Origin: Stratiolaelaps scimitus | Lineage: Eukaryota; Arthropoda; Arachnida; Mesostigmata; Laelapidae | Direction of reading: 5' to 3' | DNA: 64,000 bases | NCBI GenBank assembly: GCA_019614645.1 | Contig: JABWDB010000012.1 | Coordinates: 124,001-188,000, forward strand | Part shown: positions 38,463 to 51,600 of the stretch, one piece after another | Numbering within the stretch: position 1 is the stretch's first letter | How the letters are laid out: every line of letters starts with the position of its first letter | The notes under the pieces: model-generated | Database searches by the model: none | What the model saw: only the letters and a program-made list of their open reading frames with translations | Told to the model about the DNA's origin: nothing | Made by a program: the position numbers and the translations under genes

Positions 38463-41400
38463 TTAGTTTGCCGTTCGTATAAATGCCATTTCAATGGCTG
38501 GCATTAGCTTCATTAAATAATAATACCACTAAATTAAACTAATTCGAATAATTATTGTGTCTGAGGGCAAAGAAAGTAATGTAAACGCCGTAATCCGAAA
38601 ACTCTGTGGCAATGTTTCATTGAGACGGCTTCCTTCTCACTTTACTAATAGATCCCTTATACATCCTATCGTGGGCCTCGTAGAGGAACTCAAACGACGC
38701 AGACCGACCGGTTAGCTCAGAGAATCTCCGCTCCGGCACGGCCGTCAGAGAGCGAAAGAGAGAGAGAGGGGGCTTAGGGATTCCTTTTCTTGTTATGTAC
38801 GTAGTCCGTTCAACGTCTTTCTCATCTGTTCATCTGTTTTCGACTCGGCGGGGGCTCATCAAATATAAACAAAAGCGGAGCTCCCAGCCAGCTTGGCACC
38901 ACCTGAGCCTGCGAGCGCCTGGTCTCAGTGGATGGTGCATCGGTTATCGGGGCCAGCAGACTCCCAACAATCGCGCAACCAAAGTGGTTCGAACTGCTTA
39001 ACTTTATATGTATATATACAGTATAACCGTAACCTCATCGATATCACCCTATTTACGATCGGCCAGTCGCATTGCTACCCACCCCATTGAGCCCTGTCCA
39101 GCCCATGCACTCGATTCAAACGGCGAATGCTTCCTCAGTATGCTTGTTCCCTTGCATTGCGTTCCTCTTACATTTCGTTGATAGTGTTATGCGTTCACCA
39201 CTATGATAGTTACATGTCCGCGGAAACCAATTGCTCATTCGCTTCGCCCTCTAAAAGCTCCGTCTTCAAGCGCCGTCGAGGAATTTCACCGCGATGTGAG
39301 TTCACCTGTGGGTCGAATACTGGGATGTTGCTGCCGATGTCCGCTGATAGGACGGCTGTTGTTGTTTCTGATGATGCTGATCCTGCCATCGCTTGAGGGT
39401 CGACGCCAAAGATACGAAAAGATGAGCCCGCCTGTAGTTAATAGCTAGTAGCCGGAGGCAGGCGCGCGGATTCGGATTCACCGACGGGATCGAACTGCCT
39501 GTGATTTGTGGGTCGCCCAGCCATCGCCAGGAAATCGGGGGTACCGTCGCTGCCACCACTATTTCTGCTCGTTCTGGTTTCACTGGAGATCGTGGTTGTT
39601 TGTTGATTGGCGGGTGTATGTACGTGTGTGTTTCTAGCCTCTGGGTGCAGGCAAGAGGGGATGTGTGTGTCAACAGACAACCGCAGAACATCCAGCCAGC
39701 GGACGCCCCCACTAGTTAGTTAGTTATCTACAGAACAAGGAGCAAGTCAGGGGGCACAGGTGCATCTGGTCTGATTCTCTCACTGGCCAGTTGTAGTACA
39801 TCGATCCCACTTGCAGTGGCCTTTCTCGCATCCGAGCTCACACTGGCATGCGGGTACTACAACGACAACTCCAAGCTAGGAACGCGCTATTTCTCGTTTG
39901 CGCGGCGGCCGAGTGCAACGTACTCGGGTTGAGCAGTTGTGTAGCTTGCCGACTTTCGCGCGTATGTGCTTACATCTATCGTACTGTATATAGAAATAGG
40001 TGTCGAGGTCATCCCATGTGAAGTCGTCGTTTCGGAGGGCGACGTGCTTATGCTGTAAGAAGACTCCTCTTATGCTTAACGTACACTCGGACGTCTGACA
40101 CTCCCCTTCCCCCTCTGGGCTTTCTGTATAGTCCCTACCAATACCCTATGTTACACACCAACATAACCCTATGGAATGGCGGATAATGCCGTTCACATAC
40201 TAGATGCAGATGGACCGCAGACCGTATGATGATCTATTCAACGGTTAAACTAAAAGCAAGGCTGAAACCCACCTCTGTCTAAGTCGGTAGAGTTTGACAG
40301 ACAGACCGCTCAGCTGACGGCGAAGATCTACAAATATGTTGATGATGAGGAAGCAATAGCCACGGTTGGGCAGGATTCGGGAAGAGTTTGGCGTCCCGGC
40401 TTAGGAACTTCAGTTGTCTCAAACAACCCCACTAACTCACTGACTGTCAAGCTGTGGCTGTTGATGCCGGTCCATAGAAATGTTGAAATGCCCTGTCAGT
40501 TAGTAGCTTGATTATGAAAACAGCTTCTATGGACCATATTCTTCGTAATCCAAGAAGAAGTGTGTGACAATTAGAGATCAAAAAGCCAAGCAAACGGTAA
40601 GCACCCGTCATTCCTCTAAAAGCGTATTCGGGCTGAAACAAGCTAGAGTCAACAGTAGGTGACAGCCAAAGGTTCAGACCCGCAGACTTGGCGAGCCCTC
40701 GTCGAAACCTATTAAGTTATCTGATTACGGATTGTGACTTAGAATAGGGAAAGTTTTATTGAAGCGAATAATACCGCAAGCGTACCATATAGCCATACAT
40801 ATAACTTAGTTGAAGCTTCAATATGGAGCTATTTGCTTGATTCAAGAAAAATATTATTTTACACCAGAACAATGTATCTATTACACGACTACTGCCGTCG
40901 TATCGTCATTCACGGCCTTCATGTGCTTCTGCTTGGTCTAATCAGGCATCAACAAGGCTAATCACGACGTATTTATGACACGAATTGGACAGCAGGAAGA
41001 GATCATTTTAAGAGTGTGGTCAGAGCTCTTCTTTACTACTGAAATTGCATTCGCAACCCTACGTGCTCCTTGATTGCTATGTACTGTAATCTTCGACTAT
41101 CCCTCAAACGAATTTCAAAGCTGCTGCAAACAATTATGATTTTAACAAATAAGTAAACTGTTTTCAAATTTCGTAACTATAATAGTTCAAATATAGCATG
41201 CCGTTATGTTGAATGATAGGTAATCGCTACTGCATGAACAACGAATCCTTAGAAAATAACGGCTTTAAAAAAACTCAGTAATCATGAGGGGTGGCAAATT
41301 GTTAAGATTACTTCCAAAAATATAATAATAATTTTACTACAAAGATTTGTACGTGCTAGCTTAATTTAGCCTGCAAATATATTTATATTCATTCGGAAAC

Positions 41401-44400
41401 ATGCAACGCTCACCACCCTAATAAATAGGAACAGCGCACCTAAATTTACCTTCACTGAGAAGCTATATTCAAGTTATCCTTGGATATTTCCCGTTGCAAA
41501 GCCGGCCTCAACCTGTGATTTGTAGGACACGCCAAGTTACAGCGAAGTTGCACAATACACAACTAGGAACCAAATCAGGAACTGACATCTTTTTGTAGAA
41601 GACCACGCGTTGAATAGAAAAGGAACTGATTGGTTGACGTATATGGGTTGAACAGTAGATAAACGGCTACGCTGCCAGTGCCAATGAACGAAATGTGTTC
41701 TGACACGTTAGCAGATGATTGAAATCCTACCCTCGGCCTGAGGCAAACAAATGTGCGGACCACGTTCTGTGGTGGTGTTCGCTACACGATAATTGTCACA
41801 TGGAGTTCACATGGAGGCACAGGATGGTAGAACATGCATATACATAGATACATGGCATGTGTTAGCATGCCCTTCTATCGATAAACGTACATCCTCTGAC
41901 AACATCTTTCTTTGTTTTTCTAGCAAACTAGACGTGTGTGCCACAGTAGTCTTCAGTTGGAGATCTAGTTGGAGATCGATGTTTGAGAGACTTGTAATCC
42001 AACAATAGTACAGAATCTACATCGCAAACAAATGTGCGAATGCTTGACGGTAAAGTGGCCACGTCGATGAAAGTAAAGAGTCGAACACCTACTATGAATT
42101 ACCTAATATACTGTTGCTGGTGGTACAACGCGGCCCAATAAGCCGGCAACGTCTCAAAGTCATGCGTCCATAGGTAAACGCTCAGTCGAGGACACTTTGT
42201 AATCAAAAAGCGAACAACACATTGATATAATAGCTGAACACTGGACTCGGCCAGTCTGTGATCGATGCTACGAGATAGTAAAGCTTGAACAGCGGACCTT
42301 CGAACATATATGTCAACTTTTTCATAAATGTCAATTTTAATAATGCATTATTAAATTACAAGCACTTCGTTTGAGAGGGACATTCGTTGCACAGTGTTGT
42401 GGTTTATGAGTGAAATGTTCGCGTCTTCTCTTCTTCTCCTTTTGCTATAATGTACAATTTGTATGAACAGTAGAATAATAAGATTGCCAATAATGAAAAT
42501 ACTTGACAATAGAATTTGACAAGCGATTATGACGCTACCGCTCTTCTTTGACTCCCCTTGGTTCCTCTCGTAATTTGCCTCCTGTTGAATAAAATAATGT
42601 ATTTGCGATGCAAGTCGCTCGGCTTCTAGAATGTTCTAAAGTTCACATTTACCTGTTCTAAATCATCGACTTATTAATCACGAACTCGTGATAACTAGAT
42701 ATGTGGGCTAGTTTTTTCAGGATAGAGATGACAGAAAATCTCCAAGCTATTCTTAGTTTAATCATCTCAGCCTTATCCGTTCAAGCTCACTGCGTTAGAA
42801 CGTTCCTTATTGAAGCTAATCCAAACTTAGCCAATTTTTCTGGATGCTTCTCGTGGGGTTTCCCATTCAAACTGGTCGTTTCACGCTCTAAAAGTTATTT
42901 GACGTTGTCGTCGAGTTACGGATGTTTCAGTATTAATTTTCTTTGACAACCTTCCTCGTTCGGAAGCTCGTTTCAAAATCGGTCTTATCGGAATGCACTT
43001 CACCCGCGTCCATCTCAATGGAATCAGTTCCAAAGATATATAGAATTAATAGATATCGAAATAGGATTTATTTTGACACAACACAATTTAGGTTAATTAA
43101 TTACATGTGCCAGTCAACTTGAGTGGCATCTATCATAAATTCATCCAAATTTTAGAGACGGTCATTGATTAGAGATACGAGACAGTTGGATACAAGCGCA
43201 GTTAGCTTGAATAAATGTTGCAGCTATTTAAAAGTGATACCTTTAACGCATTACCAGACTGCTACGAAAGCAGCAATTAACGTAAGCAAACATAATGCCG
43301 AACGGTCAAAATTTTGATAACGTCTCCGCACCGTTGTAAATACCGTCTTAAGCTGCCACTCGTATTATGACTACTTATCCTAGCGAATATTCGCGCGTCA
43401 AACTAAACATCGTGAACACTACGCGAACTCATCGTCCAATGCCCTAGCATCTACATATATGAAATAATGTGGCCATCTCATTCGTACATAGTATGTATGT
43501 ACAGGATGCTATGTAATTCACTACATTGGCCTACTTGAACGGAGCTCTTATTAACAGCCGGTTGTGAGTAAAAACTGAACACAACTAACACAAGTTATCC
43601 GGCGAGGGGTTTCCGTCCATCAAAAACTCGTAGTTTTGATCGTTATAGAAATTGGTATTAGTCGTCCGATGGTTCGTTCGTTCGCTCGCTTGCTTAAGAC
43701 GTGTCAACAACAAATAGCATAAACCCGTGACAAGACTCGTTTTCTATGCCGCTCAGTGTGAACCACTGGATATGCGCTGTTCGCTATCATCATAATTTGA
43801 TCGTACTATGCTCTTTCTATATATATATATACCATTTGTTACTGGTGCTGTTATCGCCACTTACTGTTGTTACTAAGCGTATTCCTTTAGCTGTGCATTA
43901 ACGCGAGCGTGTTGGGGGATCGATCGAGAGCCAGCGTTTCATTTGATTGAATGATTGATTAATGGCACTCAAGAGAAACGGCGTAAAAGAAAAATCCAAC
44001 GAGGAAGAATAAAATAAAACGATAAAAGAGGCCACCCCTAGCAACGACGCCTGTCACCACGGCAACAACATCAGCATCGACAGTAGTGTCAACACCAACA
44101 CAACATAAGAGAGAGAGAGCGTGGCAACAAACACGATCGCGGCCTTTGCTCTCTGCTTTTGGCCGTACGGACACCACCCAATACTACGCGTTCGCGTTAA
44201 GAGACTGTGCGAGGTTGAATGAGCGAGCGGTGTAAAGAAGGTCATATAATACATGCAGAGTCGACAACAACACCGACAAAGCAGCAGCAGCAACAATAAC
44301 AACAACAGTGATATCGAGAAGAATTGTGTCACATTTTTGCTGTAATTCTGTTCGCGAGCATCGGTTTTATCGACTGCGTTAATTCACACTTAGATATATA

Positions 44401-47400
44401 GGTACTCATAAAGCGGGAGAAGATTTTCACAATGATATATCATTATTGTTCGGGTTATCACCCTTGACATTCGCTCATAAACACGTTCTCATCTTCTCCT
44501 AACGAGCAGCATTTCCACCTTTCCAGCCTCTTCCAGCAACGGCAGCGGTATAGAGTGCACGTCGCTGCTGTTATCGAGCGCTGCCATTTAAGGGAATGCG
44601 ACTCGATCCGTTCAACTGTTCGCTTGCTCAAGTTGCACCAGAGGAGCTACGTTAGTCCGTATGTCAGTCGATATCACTGACCGATTCAGTGTCGCACACA
44701 GCATGGAGACATGCATACGAAGAGGCAAACGCCATAGAGAAAGGGAGAAAGAGAGAGAGTAACATTTTGGGTGTTCCCACTATTCGACGACGAGGTCAAT
44801 AATGCTTTGTTATGTCGTCTTCCTTGTCGTCGAAGAAGCAAACTTTAGTCGACAAGGTGTACAAATAACGTGACAGTTTGCTGCTATCTTGGCCATGACA
44901 TTTAACGTATTAGCTCATTCGTCGTCATTTTTACCGTTTTTACTTGTTCATTCGTCGTCACTTGTTCACCGTTTTTACTAAAATGCACGTCATTATTCTC
45001 TGAAGACTCCAGGTGTGCATATGTGTATCGGATGGTGACAGAAATGACACACTAGATAGTAAGTCATGCGTCGTACTCTGAGAGCGAGACGTTATCATGA
45101 GGCTGAACAAAAGGATCGAGCAACGCTGCCTTTCGGAGAAGCAAGTCAGCTGAGACGAACGTCGGTGTTATCTTGAAGTGGACGCTGTTCAATTACCACT
45201 TTTGACATTAACATAGAGGTGCACCTGAAAGTGTTTGCACTGTCTTGGATCTAGGTACCGCAGTCGGGTTTTTTGTTAACCTAGTAAATAGTTTTGTCAT
45301 GGCTGGAACAATTAGCCGAACCGCTACAGGGTTTATTTAAGCGACAGCCTCTCAAATGGATGTTTTACTGCATATCAATGGAAGGGTCCGTGGGATCTAG
45401 CTAACGCAAAGCGTTATAGCGGCAACATGTATCAACGGTATATATTTTATTTTGAAATTCGTTAGTGTACTCACACTATCTGTAGCCCCCTTCATTCGGC
45501 AGCCAATTGATAAAACAATCTTCGTCATATGTCCATCCACCAATTAATTTCTCTGCTGGTCCGTGACTCGGAGAGGAAAATCCCCGAGTGATTGTCGCTC
45601 ACGATAACACGATTTTGAAATGAGACGCTGCTTTGCCAGTCACTTGAGCTGACGAAGACTCTTGTACTCAAACGAGTTTAAGTGTTGTCGCACACGACAG
45701 CGTTTTCTTTTCTATCCCATCCAGTTTCACGATAGAAAGAAACTGTTGTTACCACGACATAACAAAATGACACAGTTTAGTTTCTTTCTCAGTCGTTTCC
45801 ACCTCTCTCGTTTTGTCATCGTTTTGAGGCAACTAGAAACTCCAGACAACTAGATTAAAAAGGTTATGTAACAGGAAAGAGATGATCATCGTCAATAGCA
45901 GCAGCAGTCGCTACAACGACGACGACAACAACAACAACGATGTTTTGTTGCTGTTTCTGCTGCTTGTAATGGACAAGCAACTTGCTTCATTTAAAACATA
46001 GTAACAGCAGCAGCCGTAACAAGAAATAATCATACTCGGTAACGAGTGCTATCTTAGTTGGCGAGTAGATGCAACAGTTGTGTGTAGGTCACTTTAAAGG
46101 TGATCCATCTTAATATATATTTTATTTATGTTGGAGATGTCTACTACGAGATGAAATGCGTCGCGTCTCAGTGGTGAGCGGTACACTGGGCCGTCTACTG
46201 CTACTTCTACGCAGACTGGAACGCTCAACGCAGCCTGGACCATCCACCAGTCACCACGGCGCGATGACTCAACTGTGTAATGGCCATTCATCAGATGCGA
46301 GCGCTCGAGTGGACATGCGGCTCTGAGGCTTCCATCAAATAGAGAAATAAAGAGCCGAATGCAACGGTGAGGGTGAGAAATGTCGATGCTATCCTCCATG
46401 CCTTGTCTGCATTATCTGATCTGGCTGGGCTCTTCCAGTTTTTTTGTTTCGTTCGCCCGAAATCATAGGCAATATTAGACTATGGCTTTATGTTAATGAG
46501 ACCAATGCATCTTACACCTTTCTCCTAGTGGTTTGGCTCCAACGTGGACAGGTTGTATACCGACTAGTTCCAGGTGGTTTGCCTCATTGAGAATGATGTA
46601 ACATAATTTTTTATGAACAATTTCAACCGTTTATGGCGCTATGAGAAAGTGACATGTTCTTCGGCCGATAACTGAGGAATATAGTTCAGAACAACGAATC
46701 GTACCAACACCATCACCACTCGAGCCAAAATCTCATTGATGTCAGATGTCAACTGGAAGTTAAATATAGATTGCCCAGCTCCATGGGATAGATAATCGTT
46801 GCTAACCTTATGCTATCTCATTTTAATTTATTAAATAACTTGTTTAACAGAATTTCTCTTCGTGACTAGAAACACCATTTGACATCTTTATTATTTCCAA
46901 ATATATTTCTACCCCTACGCATTTTGTGCATAGTCAATCAATGCCCAAGCTGGCTTGTTATTGTTCTCATCAGTATTCTTATTGTCGCTGCAGGGCGCAG
47001 CACATGCGCCTAAAACAGCGCGAGTCTGTCTTTACATGTATATCTATATATCGTCTTCACATGTACCTCCTTGAATTCGTAAACGTACTTTCAATGAGTG
47101 CCACAAATAATTTCATCACACTCAGCCTGATGATGTTCTATTAAGTATCACTGTGAGTTCTAAGCTTCACCAACCTTAAGCGGTTAGCGAGTCTGTTAAG
47201 CCAGTAGCTGCAATAGTTCTAACCATAACTGACTGTTAAAGGTGTCATCTTAAAGGTATAATATAGGACCCGCTAACAACGCGAGTGTATGAATATATGA
47301 GGGTGTGTGTGTGCGCGTTGTGTTAATTTGTTGCACGATGTCGCAATCGATATCGCGGTTCTTGTGGTGGTCAAACATAATAACGATTGGCTATATAATA

Positions 47401-47718
47401 TCTATCCTTTGAATAGTTCGGCTTTTCCAAATTGGAATTTCAGTTCTCTTCTTTGGCCCGTTAAGTTGATTGATTGTTCGAGTTGTCGAAAATTTAAAGT
47501 TTCTCCCTCTATTTTGATCGCGCAACTCTCCATGTTTCACACATAATAGTAATCCAATCACTGGGTGGCGACAATGTCGGCGTAGGACTTTGGAAAATAA
47601 CATTTTTAGGATGGGGAAAGTTTCTTCGTTTTTTGTGGTTTTTTGCTTTTTTAAAGACGTGAATCACATTTTACGGGGACACAAACGGTCGATAATCGAG
47701 TTAAATGAGATTCGCTCC

Positions 47719-47758
47719 ATATCTCACCAACCCAATAGTGAAAGGGTTGGTGAGATAT
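47719..47758. repeat. Perfect 15-bp hairpin with 10-base loop
   Basis: atatctcaccaaccc (47719-47733) and gggttggtgagatat (47744-47758) pair fully around aatagtgaaa. Flanking bases (attcgctcc / agaggcgat) extend the pairing imperfectly. The arms are not simple repeats. Confidence 0.8.
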
Positions 47759-48692
47759 CAGAGGCGATTTTTTATACTTTTACATTTCCTCAATTTTAAG
47801 CAACGTATCTCTCTCTCTCGATCATTAGCCACAACCTTCGCAATCCTGTAACTTCATGATATCTGCTTTGAGCTATATTTGGAAATAAATAAATAATTAA
47901 ATCTGTGCGCTCTGGGCCTTCAAGCAATAAAAGCTGTTGTCGAAATATTCTATTATCCTACCACCAAGTGTTACTTAAAAAAACTGAAATTTCGAATGTC
48001 TTTGCTGAAGGCCCAATCAAAAGAAGGGCAGCTGTGACGCATCAAACAGGTTTCCCATTAAGTCCGTTTGGTAGCATTGTTATAGGGTTGTATCGACAGG
48101 ACCCATATGGTACGTTTGGTAAGTTTTAATCAAGACAAAAATGGTCACAGGACCCACCGTTGTGGCTCTGACAATAAGTTCGTCTGGCATAAAGACTCTC
48201 CACAAACTTCAAAGTAGAACACAGAAGAAAAATATTGGTGATAACACATAGTACACCCTTTACAACAATAACAAGAACACATTATACTTGTATGAGTTTG
48301 CTTTGAATATGTGTTGAATGAGTACATTGGTGCGGGAAAGTTTGCACATTATTAATGATTTAATAAATAGATTCTCTTCAGCAATTGGGGTAAAAGGAGA
48401 AAGCGGGGATGAGGTGAGGGGATGAATTAGTTGCTTGTTAAAGTGTTAGGGGGTGGTTTCTTCTATTTCCTTTCCTTTGTTTGCCACGGTTTTTCGATAC
48501 ATTTTCTTTCCTGTTGTTTAGTTAGTTGACTTGTTGTTGTTTTCACTCCGCTTCTGTGTGCCTTTCTAGCTATTCGCTCTGTCTCTGACTTGATCTCGCT
48601 TCGGGTATCGACATTTACATCAAAATAGGAAAACTAGCTAAAAAGTTAATAATTATTACTATTAGTATTATCATTATTATTAATAACAACAA

Positions 48693-51600
48693 CTAATGAC
48701 GTATTTGGTGGTGTTTCAGAGGCGGGCATTCATTGAACGGTGCGCCGTAATTTGATCGGATCAAGTCAGCGAGACGCTCAAACAGCTCGGCATCGAAGGA
48801 TCCCTCTTGCCAGTCGCAGTGAAGCGGGTTGCCTGTAATCAATCGATAGCAACGACAGCCAAAACGCAGAAAGAGATCGGACATCTTTAGGATTGACGTT
48901 AGCTCTGGAGGACTGCGGACATAACTCTCCCGCGCCGCCATATCTTGTTGCCTGATCAGCCGGATAGCTGGCCAACTAACTAACACTGTAATGTTCTCCG
49001 GGTGAGACGACGAGGGTTATTATTATAATTATTTGCTATTATCGCCACCATCACGATGCAGGTAGGGAAAATTGGTCCGGCTAGGCCAGGGAACATTCGG
49101 AGATGCGCGAAGAACCCCGCAGGCCACGTTTCCGCGCAAGCCATATCTGCTTCATGATATGACTGAACACTATTATCACTGTTGTGACAGCGCGCGCGCG
49201 TTTGAAGCAACAGACGCTGCCTGGCGTATTAATGTATGAACATTAATAACTACTACCCAGTTAATTATCTTGTCAATGACTCAGCTTCGGACAATTAAAT
49301 ATGAATAAATAGATGTTCGTTAGTGTTCCCTTATGCCCACATTCCAAGTTTATATATCTTATGTATCGGATGACTAAGCAACATTGCAGCTCCTTAGGAT
49401 CACATTGCATCTGGCAGTGTTTTTTGTGTGCTAAATCATGTCTTAAGGTTTGACAGATGATGAAAATCTGAGCCCCTGGTGCTTTATTTTGTGCATCACC
49501 TACGATATCACTAATGTCTATCTTGTTACATATAGACGAAGAACCAGACGGAAAATTTAAGTACCCACAAGATATATCATCTGTCTCCTGCTTCTAGCTT
49601 TGTCTATTCGTCAATAAAGTATCAAAGTAAAGGAAGACCTCATGTGAAAGTAGCACAACTGGAAAGGCCATAGCGCGTATTGGTCCGCGAGGTGCGTTCA
49701 TTAAGCGTCGGTCATTTTGCAGCTCTTCGCTATTTAGTTTTGTTCTTTTCGTGATTCTCCAAAATTGTCTGGCGCAACATCGCTCTGCCCCAGAACCTCG
49801 ACGAATCCGGCGAACCAGCCAACTGGTTGGTTCATTGGTCGGTGGGTCCGTCCATCGAACGACTCGAGAAAGCAAAGCGGATGCGGGACTAACACGGCCA
49901 GCAGCTACTTGGCTCCACTTTATACTCCTGTACACTCCACGTACGCCGCTGCGCTGCAGCATCCTCTCGGCCCGCTTCGCAGGCAACCGTGAATGCGAAT
50001 GAGGCGTGGAGAAGACCATCCCATGTCATTGATGTACTCGTCATGCAACGAAGCGGTCCTCTGTGGTGGTAGTGGAACGAAGCACCACCCAATATCAGCC
50101 GCAGCAGCATCAGCATTGAGGCCTGACGCAGCGATTTGGCATAACACACCATCGTGGTCGTAGCGACAACGATGAGGATGGACGAAAATTCACCGCGACA
50201 GCCACAGACAGACGCAGTGGCACAAACCTGCCGTATCGCCTCGGCCGGGGATCGTCGTCATGGATTGGTTGCGAAACAGAAAGAAAGAAAAAAAGCTGCC
50301 AGGCAACACAAAGTGGCGGCGGTGCTTGTAAGACAGCGTAGTCATAGCACAGCCCACCACACACGGTTGGCTTTTGGCGGTGGGTCCGACCGTCCGTCCG
50401 TCTGCCCATCATGATCGGCTCGGGGCACGGTGCAGGGTTCAAATAAAAGAGAATGCGCCGACTATGACAACGACAATGACGCCGCGCTCACTGCGAACTA
50501 CGAACTAAAAACCAACTACCAGCAATACAGAAAGGAAGGAATGAGTGAGCGAGCGAGCGGGACTCGAACAACCACCGAATCAGATGGGCGCTAAGGTAGC
50601 CAGAGGCGACCCGGCGGGCAACCTCCAGGCAAAGTCCGCTGGCTCCACGATTAGATTACAGGGAAGCCATCAGGCAGCCGCTGTGTCGACACGGCACGAT
50701 CGTGTATAGAGAGAGAGAGAGAGAGCAAGGTGGGGGACAGGAGACTATGCCGCCTGGCTCTATACGACGACCTATAGATACATACATACATACATAGAAT
50801 GGACAAAGCGGTAGCGAAACGAAGAGAGAACAAAAAGCGATAAGGTGAAGAGAAGCTGGGGAAGACTAGAGCGATTCACAGACGGCCCCCACTTAGTTAG
50901 TGGATAAGCTAAATCTCGGCGAAAATTAACTATTGCCGTTGTTTTTTGATTATATGATACTGGTGACGGCGACAATGATGTTCCAGACAACCCACAGTGA
51001 AACCATGTTGGTGGTAATTGATTACCAGCGCCGACGGCGTCTATTGAGTACTGAGGTATCCGACTGGCATCAAATTTAAATTGCTCGGTTGCGGATTCAT
51101 TCGTTCGCTCTCCCCGAAGGGCTCTCTGTTGCCTTAGTGGGCAAACTATTTTGTTTGCATGCTAGACAATCAACTCATTCGACTCATCGCAACAGTACGG
51201 GTATTCCAGGCTATTGCTTTTCTCTTGTATTCCAATTATCGAGTATAGACCATTCAGTGTTACCTGAAACCATGCTAACGTTGTGCTCACCTTCGAGCTT
51301 GATACTTCGTAACGTCATTGGGAGTTCGTCGATGCTCAATCTGTCGAAGCGGTTACCAGCTAGGTCAAGTTTGCCCAATGAGAGCGTCCTGAGGGTGCCC
51401 TGCAGATCCTCTAGCAGATTGCCAGAAAGGTCAAGTGACCAGAGCTCTGGCAGGTCTGGCGAACCCTCGATCGTAATGAGCTCATTGTGACCCATCTCCA
51501 GTGTACGCAGCCTACGGAGGCCGTTCAGTGCTGACCAGTTGAGCTTTCCAATATGGTTACCAGCCAACGAGAGCGACGCCAGCTCACTGAGATGTCGCAG

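Larger units (their letters stand above)
34754..48692. other. 13.9-kb stretch without a supported gene
   Basis: Contains the TTTACC-tailed repeat (38209), the tRNA-like sequence (38385), two perfect hairpins (37618, 47719), several microsatellites and an imperfect tandem duplication of about 32 bases at 44917-44980. Many open frames of 60-140 codons lack domain signatures and look like chance. The first bases should hold the promoter of the protease gene. Confidence 0.55.

Noticed and set aside
39302..39712. Open frames on both strands in a GC-richer stretch
   Set aside because: Length is explained by composition; no motifs or conserved pattern seen.
51211..51290. Direct continuation of the LRR open frame to a stop
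   Set aside because: A GTGAGC donor leads in phase to the C-cap exon; the continuation is not LRR-like. Kept only as a possible isoform.
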